Shown here: positions 1-5,300 of the stretch, in pieces
How the letters are laid out: each line of letters begins with the position of its first letter
How positions within the stretch are numbered: the stretch's first letter is position 1
Source of the DNA: Rhodospirillaceae bacterium
GTDB lineage: Bacteria; Pseudomonadota; Alphaproteobacteria; DSM-16000; Inquilinaceae
Assembly: GCA_020425485.1 (NCBI GenBank)
Contig: JAGQRL010000221.1
Coordinates: 2,149-9,082 of the forward strand
Direction of reading: 5' to 3'
Length of the DNA: 6,934 nucleotides
The notes under the pieces: generated by a model
Seen by the model: the letters and a program-made list of their open reading frames with translations, nothing else
Database searches by the model: none
Told to the model about the DNA's origin: nothing
Made by a program: the position numbers and the translations under genes

Positions 1-455
1 CGCACGCCGGCCACCTCGGTGTAGTGGATGTCGAAGCCGGCCGGCGTCAGCCCGCCTTCGCCGTCGCCGATGACGATCACGCCCTCGCGCATGTCCACGT
101 CGACCATGGAGGCACCGGTCAGGTCCGCGCCGTGCAGGCAGGCGCCCCGCATGTCGGCCTTGTCGAGCATGCAGCCGGAGAAGTCGCAGCCCCTCAGGTC
201 GGCACCGTAGAGGTTGGCTTCGCGCAGCTTGGTGCCGGAGAAGCGGCAGCGGGACAGCTTGGCGCCGGTAAAATCGGCTTCCGACAGATCGACGGAGGAG
301 AGGTCGAACCGGGTGATCTCACAGAAGCGGAAATCGGCTCGCTTGCCGCCGCGGCGGGCACGGAATTCCAGATGCTGGCGCACCACGGCGCTGATCTGTG
401 CGGCATCCAGAACCCTGCGCTCCGGCTCCCGGTTGTCGGACAGGGCATTGGACAT
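1..455 (-). CDS. Pentapeptide-repeat protein (N-terminal part, runs off left edge)
   Basis: The frame is open from an ATG at 455 to the window edge, giving 151 residues with no stop, so the C-terminus is missing. Residues 39-123 form seventeen unbroken pentapeptides of the A(D/N)LXX type, with Leu/Phe/Met (once Ile) at every fifth position (residue 42, 47, 52 and so on to 122). This pattern is known to fold as a right-handed quadrilateral beta-helix. The first 38 residues are a charged non-repeat leader, and the repeat stops at about residue 124, followed by a Gly-rich stretch. I see no signal peptide or membrane segment, so a cytoplasmic location is likely. The start is supported by GAGGGAG (plus-strand 465-471), nine bases upstream of the ATG. 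The family includes DNA-mimic gyrase protectors and many proteins of unknown role. Nothing here identifies the partner, so no specific function is assigned. The gene lies downstream of the phosphatase gene on the same strand, with a 130-bp gap. Confidence 0.88.
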   Translation of the reverse strand, partial: MSNALSDNREPERRVLDAAQISAVVRQHLEFRARRGGKRADFRFCEITRFDLSSVDLSEADFTGAKLSRCRFSGTKLREANLYGADLRGCDFSGCMLDKADMRGACLHGADLTGASMVDVDMREGVIVIGDGEGGLTPAGFDIHYTEVAGV

Positions 456-484
456 CGCGTGTCACTCCCTCGGGCGAACCCCTT

Positions 485-530
485 CCTTAAATTTGGCGGA
501 AAATGATGAACCTACACTTAACCCAAATCC
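485..530 (-). promoter_or_regulatory. AT-rich candidate promoter region for the pentapeptide-repeat gene
   Basis: The 130-bp gap between the phosphatase stop and the pentapeptide start contains a patch clearly richer in A/T than anything around it, including TTAAATTT and TTAACCCAAAT. Its position, 30-75 bp before the ATG at 455, fits a promoter, and it suggests the gene can be transcribed independently of the phosphatase. I could not pick out a convincing -35/-10 pair with normal spacing, so this is a regional call only. Confidence 0.3.
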
Positions 531-585
531 GCCCTGCCAGGAGGCGGCCCGGAGGCATCGATTCTGCGGGCCAGGTGCCGGCGGC

Positions 586-1164
586 TCAGCCGGTGGGGGC
601 CGAGGGGTCCGGCACCTCGTGGGCGCGCATGCCCATGCGCAGCAGCTTGGCCAATTCCGGATAGTCCACCGCCACCCGCGCGTGGTGGCGCTGCATCGCC
701 GCCACCAGCCGGCCGGCCAGGCCAAGCTGGGCATCGCCCAGGCGGACGATGAGGCTGTTGGGCCAGCTGCGCGGCCGCACCCGGTGTATCTCATCGAACA
801 CATCGTCGATGGCATCGGGCATGCGCTGGGCCAGCAGCAGGGCCGCCGCGGCGGTGGAGCGCGACACCCCGGCATGGCAGTGCACCAGCACATGGGTCGC
901 CCCGTCCGCCGCCAGTTCGCGGCCCACATTCAGGATGGCGGCAACATCGCCCGCCCCCGGCGCCTGGTAGAGATCGCCGGTGACGATCACGTCGTCGAAG
1001 CGCAGCACCGCGCGGCGATGCGGCAGGAAGGCGGCGAAATCCTCGGGGTCCGGGTAGTCGGGATCGAGGATGGAAACGACGTGGGACACCCCCTCCGCGG
1101 CAAAGGCCGGCAGCTCGTCGAGCCCGCAGATGGACAGGCGAAAGGGGAGCTGCGGCTGGGTCAT
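586..1164 (-). CDS. Tyrosine/dual-specificity protein phosphatase family protein
   Basis: This is a complete 192-residue protein. It carries the cysteine-phosphatase signature HCHAGVSRS at residues 95-103: the nucleophile is Cys96, the phosphate-binding P-loop follows, and Arg102 completes CX5R. Asp57/Asp58 in the segment LRFDDV is a plausible general acid. The VRPRSWPN segment (129-136) after the P-loop is also typical of compact bacterial members of this family as I recall them. The reaction expected for the family is hydrolysis of phosphotyrosine or a similar phosphomonoester through a cysteinyl-phosphate intermediate. The real substrate cannot be read from sequence. There is no signal peptide, so it is probably cytoplasmic. 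The ATG at 1164 has only a weak upstream purine run (CAGG about ten bases away). No better in-frame start is evident, and the N-terminus MTQPQLPFRLSICGLDEL looks native. The gene lies 282 bp downstream of the epimerase gene, and that gap contains palindromic repeats. Confidence 0.85.
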   Translation of the reverse strand: MTQPQLPFRLSICGLDELPAFAAEGVSHVVSILDPDYPDPEDFAAFLPHRRAVLRFDDVIVTGDLYQAPGAGDVAAILNVGRELAADGATHVLVHCHAGVSRSTAAAALLLAQRMPDAIDDVFDEIHRVRPRSWPNSLIVRLGDAQLGLAGRLVAAMQRHHARVAVDYPELAKLLRMGMRAHEVPDPSAPTG

Positions 1165-1247
1165 GGCGGCTGGCCTGAAGCGGTGTCGGCGTGGTGGCGG
1201 CCGCGGCTGCGGCGTTCGCCCGACTGGAGCGGAATTCTAAAGTCTAA

Positions 1248-1297
1248 GAGCACGACGTCCGGCCAGACGCGAACGCGCCTGATCGGACGTCGTGCTC
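1248..1297. repeat. 50-bp near-perfect palindrome (REP/RIME-like intergenic element)
   Basis: Perfect 14-bp arms GAGCACGACGTCCG (1248-1261) and CGGACGTCGTGCTC (1284-1297) enclose a 22-nt centre. The centre is itself symmetric: CAG and CTG pair, then CGCG-AA-CGCG at the axis, with one A/C mismatch and a GC/AT mispair. Overall about 21 of 25 positions pair. The element lies in the gap between the epimerase 3' end and the phosphatase 5' end. The flank TTAGACTTTAGAATTC (read on the minus strand) is not a proper T-tract, so it does not look like a classical terminator. It could still stall transcription or protect mRNA ends. From memory, similar GAGCA-type palindromes with an adjacent TAAAGTCTA flank are dispersed in intergenic regions of alphaproteobacterial genomes. 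That comparison is not verified here. Confidence 0.75.
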
Positions 1298-1300
1298 CAG

Positions 1301-1373
1301 CGGCGACCCTGCCCGATTTCGCCGGGCGCTGCCACCCCGGCGGGCGCAGACCGGGTGCCAGCGGGGCGGCCGG
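1301..1373. repeat. 73-bp exact direct repeat, copy A
   Basis: This stretch is identical base for base to 2479-2551. The match begins after G1300/A2478 and ends before A1374/G2552. It lies three bases from the palindrome at 1248-1297, between the epimerase stop and the phosphatase start. It contains its own dyad: GCTGCCACCCCGG (1328-1340) pairs with CCGGGTGCCAGC (1351-1362) with one mismatch and one bulged C, around a 10-nt loop. A weaker GGCGA/TCGCC stem spans 1302-1323. It does not look coding. A dispersed intergenic repeat or a structured RNA element is more likely. Confidence 0.85.
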
Positions 1374-1446
1374 ATTTCCGAAGCACGGCATCCGGCCAGG
1401 CATAGCCGCGCCCGGTCGGACACGCCCACCGCGGGTGCTCCGGGTA

Positions 1447-2433
1447 TCAGCCGGCGGTTCCGCGGAACCACCGCACCGTTTCGGCCAGCCCCTCGTCGAC
1501 CGAGAAGGGCGGGGACCACCCCGTCGCCGTGCGGAACGCGGTGCCGTCGATCGCCAGACTGCCGGTCAGCCTGTCGACTTCCCCGCGCCGTCGGGCCAAG
1601 CGTCCTGCCACCGTCAGCAAGCGCACCGGCAGCGGCACCAGGCGGGGGGGCCGCCCCATGGCCTGGCGGAGCCGCCGCACCAGTTCGGCCGTCGACAGGT
1701 CCTCGCCGTCGCAAACCAGGTACGTGCCGGCCGGCGCCCCCCCGGCCGTGGGGCCGTGCGGATCCGGCGGCTCCAGGACATGGGCCGCCGCATCGGCCAG
1801 ATTGCCCACATAGATCAGGCTGCGGCGGTTGGTGTCGACCGCCCCGAAGGGCAACGGCAGCGGAAGCGCACAAAGCTTGAGCAGACGCGCCACGTTGGCC
1901 TTGGCGCCCGGCCCATAGACCAGGGGCGGACGCAGGATGACGGCAGACAGCGCCGTGCCGGCGACGATATCCGTAAGGCGCCGTTCGGCCTCCAGCTTCG
2001 AGGCGTCATATGCGTTGACCGGTGCGGCGGGGTCGGCTTCACTCAGCGGCCGCGGGCCCGACGCCTCGCCCAGCACCCTGGCCGTGCTGATGTGGCAGAA
2101 TCGGCGCACACCGGCGCCGACCGCCGCGGCGGCGAGGGCCGCGGTGCCGTCGGCATTGACGCGTCGGTAGGGGGGGTCGGAGCTGCCGGAGGAGCGTTGG
2201 GGGACATGGGCCAGCCCGGCGCAATGCACCACCGCCTGCATGCCGGCCAGGGCCGCCGTCCAATCGGTCCCGGGGCCGATCTCCCCGACCGCATGGTGGG
2301 CGACGCCGGCCGGCACGTCTCCGGTCCGGTGCGAACCGCGCAGGGCGACATGCACTTCGTGGCCCCGCCGGCACAGCGCAGCCACCACATGTCTGCCGAC
2401 GAAACCGGTGGCGCCGGTGACCAGAACGCGCAT
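1447..2433 (-). CDS. NAD-dependent epimerase/dehydratase (extended SDR), likely UDP-sugar 4-epimerase or 4-ketoreductase
   Basis: This is a complete 328-residue protein. The N-terminus MRVLVTGATGFVG shows the GxxGxxG dinucleotide-binding turn (residues 7-13) of an extended short-chain dehydrogenase Rossmann fold. The catalytic residues are Tyr142 and Lys146 in YDASK, with Ser116/Thr117 upstream in HISTARV. The substrate-side segments LRPPLVYGPG (167-176), SLIYVGNLADA (205-215) and CDGEDLST (241-248) resemble the WbpV/UDP-QuiNAc-type 4-ketoreductase branch of the family as I recall it. The expected role is interconversion or reduction at C4 of a nucleotide sugar in the cytoplasm, feeding O-antigen or exopolysaccharide synthesis. 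The exact substrate is unknown. ATG 2433 is preferred over ATG 2436 because AGGAG (2439-2443) then has a 5-nt rather than a 2-nt spacer. The frame extends upstream to 2658, but that extension runs through the repeat and lacks family features. No other glycan genes are in view, and identical 73-bp repeats flank the gene. Confidence 0.88.
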   Translation of the reverse strand: MRVLVTGATGFVGRHVVAALCRRGHEVHVALRGSHRTGDVPAGVAHHAVGEIGPGTDWTAALAGMQAVVHCAGLAHVPQRSSGSSDPPYRRVNADGTAALAAAAVGAGVRRFCHISTARVLGEASGPRPLSEADPAAPVNAYDASKLEAERRLTDIVAGTALSAVILRPPLVYGPGAKANVARLLKLCALPLPLPFGAVDTNRRSLIYVGNLADAAAHVLEPPDPHGPTAGGAPAGTYLVCDGEDLSTAELVRRLRQAMGRPPRLVPLPVRLLTVAGRLARRRGEVDRLTGSLAIDGTAFRTATGWSPPFSVDEGLAETVRWFRGTAG

Positions 2434-2438
2434 CATTG

Positions 2439-2443
2439 CTCCT
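2439..2443 (-). promoter_or_regulatory. Ribosome binding site deciding the epimerase start
   Basis: Read on the minus strand, AGGAG is followed by CA and then two consecutive ATGs. The first ATG is only 2 nt away, and the second is 5 nt away. The second therefore gives the better spacing and leaves the canonical MRVLVTGATG N-terminus. Confidence 0.6.
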
Positions 2444-2746
2444 GTCGTCGGAAGGCTTCGCGCAAGCGCGCGCCCGAACGGCGACCCTGCCCGATTTCGC
2501 CGGGCGCTGCCACCCCGGCGGGCGCAGACCGGGTGCCAGCGGGGCGGCCGGGCTGGGGCAAGGGCGCTGCCCGGTTCGCCGTCCTGGCGATCCATGCTAC
2601 AGGTGCCGCGGCTTCGGTGGCTCCGTGCCCTTCCCCCCAACCCGGCGGCCGGCTTCACATTTCAGCCACGGTTGGGCGTTTGCGGGGAGGATCGGACCCG
2701 AGACCGCCAAAAAGGGCAGATACGGTCCCGCCGACTGCCAAACTGC
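2444..2746. other. Divergent intergenic region between the epimerase and lipocalin-like genes
   Basis: The two genes are transcribed away from each other, and about 330 bp separate their start codons, so both promoters should lie here. The content I can support is the second copy of the 73-bp repeat (2479-2551) and a 7-bp inverted repeat, CCCAACC (2636-2642) with GGTTGGG (2670-2676). I found no convincing sigma-70 -35/-10 pair for either gene. I see no protein gene: the frames that stay open here are uniformly GC-rich and have no recognisable domain. Confidence 0.5.
2479..2551. repeat. 73-bp exact direct repeat, copy B
   Basis: This is identical to 1301-1373 and in the same orientation, 1178 bp away. 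It lies 46 bp upstream of the epimerase start codon and, unlike copy A, has no 50-bp palindrome next to it. The internal dyad falls at 2506-2518 and 2529-2540. If the epimerase transcript starts upstream of this point, the repeat would be part of its 5' leader. Recombination between the two copies would remove the whole epimerase gene and leave one copy. Confidence 0.85.
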
Positions 2747-2750
2747 AAAG

Positions 2751-2756
2751 AGGAGG
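2751..2756 (+). promoter_or_regulatory. Strong Shine-Dalgarno site for the lipocalin-like gene
   Basis: AGGAGG, within the purine run AAAGAGGAGGGAAA, is placed 6 nt before ATG 2763. It fixes the start at the residue that begins a clean signal peptide and rules out the long upstream extension of the frame to 2436. Confidence 0.8.
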
Positions 2757-2762
2757 GAAACC

Positions 2763-3500
2763 ATGGGCCGAATCGCACTCGTCGTGGCCGCAATCCTATC
2801 GGTGTTCCAGTTGTCGGCCTTCGCCGGCGAGGAAGCCGCCGGGGGCGGATCCCTGGTGGGGCGCTGGGAGGCGACACCGGGCCAGGGTGAGGATGTCTGG
2901 GTGGAATTCCGTGCCGACGGCACGGCGTCGGTCGGCGACGGCGACGACCCGCCGATGGAAGTGAGCTACGTCGTCGATACCGCCACCACCCCGATGCGCC
3001 TGGAGCTGAACATCGGCGGGTCGATCCGCCGCTCGCTGATGGAGTTCATGAGCGACGGCCGGCTGCGCATCACCGAACCCGCCGGCACCTACCCGGCCTC
3101 GTTCGAGGATGGCGGCTACCTGGTGTTCGCCCGCGCGGGCGGCGGCACCGAAGCCCCGCAGCCGCCGGTGGCCGCCGGCCCCATCGACAGCCAACTGCTG
3201 ATCGGCAACTGGGCGCCGGAAAATGAAGGCTGCAACGACGAGCGCGTGGTGATGTTCTCCAACAACGTCGTGGTGCTGCTGGAAGCCGACGGCACGGTGC
3301 ACGAAGCGGTGGGCATGTGGACGCTGGAAGGCCCGACCCTGACCTTCAACGTGATCGACCCGTCCGACACGCTGAGCAACGCGCCCAACCGCCAGGACCA
3401 TCCGGAAACGGAGGTGTTCACCATCTCCAACCAGACGCCGGACCGGTTCGACGCCACCGATACCGACGGTCGCGGCTTCACCATCGTCCGCTGCCGGTAG
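2763..3500 (+). CDS. Secreted protein with two lipocalin-like modules, function unknown
   Basis: This is a 245-residue protein. Residues 1-21 form a typical Sec signal peptide: a short basic start, a hydrophobic core VVAAILSVFQL, and a likely cleavage after AFA. The mature protein appears to hold two related modules. Module one opens with LVGRW (31-35) and runs to about 125. Module two opens with LIGNW (146-150) and runs to the end. Between them is a Pro/Ala/Gly-rich linker (about 126-143). The GxW opening followed by an F/L-x-A-DGT strand (FRADGT at 49-54, LEADGT at 173-178) is the pattern of small lipocalin-like beta-barrel domains. Cys157 and Cys244 are the only cysteines, both in module two, and could form a disulfide in the periplasm. 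There is no lipobox Cys, so it is probably a soluble periplasmic or exported protein. The ligand is unknown. It is transcribed alone, with its own strong SD and a terminator 28 bp past the stop. Confidence 0.8.
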   Translation: MGRIALVVAAILSVFQLSAFAGEEAAGGGSLVGRWEATPGQGEDVWVEFRADGTASVGDGDDPPMEVSYVVDTATTPMRLELNIGGSIRRSLMEFMSDGRLRITEPAGTYPASFEDGGYLVFARAGGGTEAPQPPVAAGPIDSQLLIGNWAPENEGCNDERVVMFSNNVVVLLEADGTVHEAVGMWTLEGPTLTFNVIDPSDTLSNAPNRQDHPETEVFTISNQTPDRFDATDTDGRGFTIVRCR

Positions 3501-3527
3501 GTCGACCGGACGCACGCCGCAAAAAGG

Positions 3528-3562
3528 AAACGGCCCGCGGGTGCTTCCGCGGGCCGTTTTCT
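3528..3562. terminator. Bidirectional rho-independent terminator between the lipocalin-like gene and pgk
   Basis: A perfect 13-bp stem AAACGGCCCGCGG (3528-3540) / CCGCGGGCCGTTT (3547-3559) has a 6-nt loop, GTGCTT. On the plus strand the stem runs into TTTTCT. On the minus strand it runs into TTTCCTTTTT. It can therefore end transcripts arriving from both convergent genes, whose stops lie 28 bp and about 48 bp away. Confidence 0.9.
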
Positions 3563-3569
3563 ATTGGCT

Positions 3570-3587
3570 CTCGCCGAAACCGGCGAG
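3570..3587 (-). other. Small stem-loop just after the pgk stop
   Basis: A perfect 7-bp stem CTCGCCG / CGGCGAG with a 4-nt loop lies about 20 bp beyond the pgk stop codon and before the main terminator. It has no T-tract of its own. It may add to termination or protect the pgk mRNA 3' end, or it may be incidental in GC-rich sequence. Confidence 0.35.
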
Positions 3588-3606
3588 GGCGGCGGCGGTA
3601 ACCGTT

Positions 3607-4803
3607 CTACGACTTCAGCGCCGCCACGCCCGGCAGGTCCTTGCCTTCCAGCCATTCCAGGAAGGCGCCGCCGGCGGTGGAGACATAGCTGAACTCGTCG
3701 ATCACCCCGGCATGGTCCAGCGCCGCCACGGTATCGCCGCCGCCGGCCACGCTCAGCACCTTGCCGGCCTTGGTCAGCTCCGCGGCATGCTGGGCCACGG
3801 CGGTGGTGGCGACATCGAACGGTGCGGTTTCGAACGCTCCCAGCGGGCCGTTCCACACGATGGTCTTGCAGCCGTCCAGCTTGGCGTTGACGTCGACGAT
3901 GCTGCCGGGGCCGACATCGAGGATCATCTTGTCGCTCGGCACGGCGTTAGAGGGCACGGTGGCCGTTTCCACGCCGGCTTCCAGCTTGCCGGCGATCACC
4001 GCGTCGCTCGGCAGCACGATCTCGCAGCCGGCGTTCTTCGCGGTTTCCATGATGGCGCGCGCAGCGTCCGCCATGTCCTTCTCGCACAGCGAACCGCCGA
4101 CATCGATGCCGCTGGCATAAAGGAAGGTGTTGGCCATGCCGCCGCCGAGGATCAGCATGTTGACCCGCGACACCATGTTGCCCAGCAGGTCGAGCTTGGT
4201 GGAGATCTTCGCACCGCCGACCACGGCGGCCACCGGGCGTTGCGGGCTTTCCAGCGCGTTGGTCAGCGCTTCCAGCTCCGCCTGCATCAGCCGGCCCGCA
4301 GCCGCCGGCAGCACCCGCGCGATGGCTTCGGTGGAGGCATGGGCGCGGTGGGCGGTGGCGAAGGCATCGTTGACGTAGATGTCGCCAAGGGCGGCCAGCT
4401 TCTCAGCAAAGCCGGCGTCGTTCTTCTCCTCATCGGGATAGAAGCGGAGGTTTTCCAGCACCAGGAAGCCGCCCGGCTGCAGCGCCGCCACGGCCTGTTC
4501 CGCCGCTTCGCCGATGCAATCGGTGGCGAAGGCCACCGGCTTGCCGCCCAGGGCGGTGGACAGCGCCGGCACCACCGGTTCCAGCGAATAGTCCAGGTTG
4601 CGCTGGCCCTTGGGGCGGCCGAAATGGGACATGACCACCACCTTGGCGCCCTTGTCGGCCAGCTCCAGCAGGGTCGGCGCCAGGCGGTCGAGCCGGGTGG
4701 TGTCGGTCACCGTTCCGTTCTTCACCGGGACGTTGAGATCACCGCGTACCAGCACGGTCTTGCCGGCGACATCCAGGTCGTCGAGGGTTTTGAAAGCGGA
4801 CAT
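3607..4803 (-). CDS. pgk: Phosphoglycerate kinase
   Basis: This is a complete 398-residue protein, the normal length for bacterial phosphoglycerate kinase. The enzyme is cytoplasmic and reversibly transfers phosphate between 1,3-bisphosphoglycerate and ADP in glycolysis and gluconeogenesis. The family signature TVLVRGDLNVP lies at residues 16-26, followed by the substrate-binding segment SHFGRPKG (59-66) and the conserved NDAFATAHRAHAS (145-157). The C-terminal nucleotide-binding half has VGGAKISTK (195-203), GGGMANTF (220-227), WNGPLGAFE (317-325) and GGGDT (354-358). All key blocks are intact. The ATG at 4803 gives the expected N-terminus. The upstream SD is weak (GAGG about 11 nt away). 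No gap, tkt or fba gene is in view beside it. The preceding gene on the same strand encodes the 92-residue unknown protein, 99 bp upstream. A bidirectional terminator lies downstream. Confidence 0.97.
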   Translation of the reverse strand: MSAFKTLDDLDVAGKTVLVRGDLNVPVKNGTVTDTTRLDRLAPTLLELADKGAKVVVMSHFGRPKGQRNLDYSLEPVVPALSTALGGKPVAFATDCIGEAAEQAVAALQPGGFLVLENLRFYPDEEKNDAGFAEKLAALGDIYVNDAFATAHRAHASTEAIARVLPAAAGRLMQAELEALTNALESPQRPVAAVVGGAKISTKLDLLGNMVSRVNMLILGGGMANTFLYASGIDVGGSLCEKDMADAARAIMETAKNAGCEIVLPSDAVIAGKLEAGVETATVPSNAVPSDKMILDVGPGSIVDVNAKLDGCKTIVWNGPLGAFETAPFDVATTAVAQHAAELTKAGKVLSVAGGGDTVAALDHAGVIDEFSYVSTAGGAFLEWLEGKDLPGVAALKS

Positions 4804-4902
4804 GGCGACTCAAGCCTCGGTTGTGGGGGGCATCCGTCGGCAGGCAACCATAGTGCGGCCCGAATGGCAACGGCCGCCAAGGGGCCGCCGCCTCTGCGTG
4901 GC

Positions 4903-5181
4903 CTAATAAGCGATCATCGTCAGGAAGGGCGTCTGGTCGTAGGGGCCGAGCAGGTGGCCGATCACCATGATCACCCGCTTCTCCTTGTTGCGCATCGCCG
5001 AGTTCAATTCATAGGAGTCCGCGGACGGCAGGTTGCCGGTGGCGTGGAGCTTGCCGATGAAGGCTTCCACCACCTCGTCCACCGGCGTGACGGCCGGGTC
5101 CCTGGACATCTCGAAGGCGATCTGGCGGTCGCCGCCGGACGCCTCGCCGAGCACGGTGGCGGTGCAGGTGAAGGTGGTCAT
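4903..5181 (-). CDS. Small protein of unknown function (92 aa)
   Basis: I do not recognise this family. The gene is supported as real by GGAG placed 8 nt before ATG 5181, a candidate promoter upstream, and amino-acid use that looks like a folded soluble protein, unlike the Arg/Pro/Ala-rich shadows in other frames. Residues 1-27 alternate as if forming beta strands. The segment from Pro33 to about 48 looks helical (PVDEVVEAFIGKLHA). RVIMVIGHLL (69-78) is a hydrophobic strand, and the C-terminus is hydrophobic (TPFLTMIAY). There is no signal peptide or clear transmembrane helix, and a single Cys at residue 6. It sits between typA and pgk on the same strand, 232 bp after typA and 99 bp before pgk. 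This hints at constitutive expression but says nothing firm about its job. Confidence 0.75.
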   Translation of the reverse strand: MTTFTCTATVLGEASGGDRQIAFEMSRDPAVTPVDEVVEAFIGKLHATGNLPSADSYELNSAMRNKEKRVIMVIGHLLGPYDQTPFLTMIAY

Positions 5182-5217
5182 CGCGGGATCTCCAGTCGCC
5201 CGATTTGTCGACCGGCA

Positions 5218-5246
5218 TTGATCGAAGGCCCGCGGGGGCAGGTCAA
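5218..5246 (-). promoter_or_regulatory. Candidate sigma-70 promoter for the 92-aa gene
   Basis: On the minus strand, TTGACC (plus 5241-5246) resembles a -35 box and is followed after exactly 17 nt by GATCAA (5218-5223), a weak -10. Initiation would fall near 5211, leaving a leader of about 30 nt that contains the GGAG ribosome site. The -35 is good and the -10 is poor. Confidence 0.35.
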
Positions 5247-5300
5247 GTTACCGTTCTGGGACAGTTTTCGCCCCGATCCGCCTGCGGCGAAGTCCGGTTC

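Noticed and set aside
1248..1297. The 50-bp palindrome as an intrinsic terminator for the epimerase gene
   Set aside because: The minus-strand flank after the stem is TTAGACTTTAGAATTC, not a run of T, and the stem is unusually long with nested symmetry. A dispersed palindromic element fits better, although some effect on transcription is possible.
1161..1403. An 80-codon minus-strand frame in the epimerase-phosphatase gap
   Set aside because: It is made mostly of the palindrome and the repeat, has Arg/Pro-rich composition, and shows no domain. It ends over the phosphatase start, which is chance in this GC content.
1244..1873. A 209-codon minus-strand frame overlapping the epimerase 3' half
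   Set aside because: It is an out-of-frame shadow of the epimerase gene. The peptide it shares with the epimerase upstream extension only reflects the 73-bp DNA repeat.
2065..2080. Shared peptide VLGEASG in the epimerase and the 92-aa protein (near 5140-5155)
   Set aside because: The match is seven residues in unrelated contexts and the surrounding DNA does not align. It is coincidence.
1301..2551. A composite transposon or insertion sequence bounded by the 73-bp repeats
   Set aside because: There is no transposase between the copies, the copies are direct and lack terminal inverted ends, and I see no target-site duplication.
2434..2658. N-terminal extension of the epimerase frame to an ATG at 2658
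   Set aside because: The extension runs through the 73-bp repeat and has no family similarity. AGGAG placed directly before ATG 2433 and the canonical Rossmann start MRVLVTGATG argue for the short form.
2436..2762. N-terminal extension of the secreted-protein frame to 2436
   Set aside because: It would bury the signal peptide and ignore the strong AGGAGG site 6 nt before ATG 2763.
214..2964. A 916-codon open frame on the plus strand
   Set aside because: It runs antisense across three minus-strand genes with clear domains. Its composition is Arg/Gly/Ala/His-rich with no recognisable motif. It is a GC-driven shadow.
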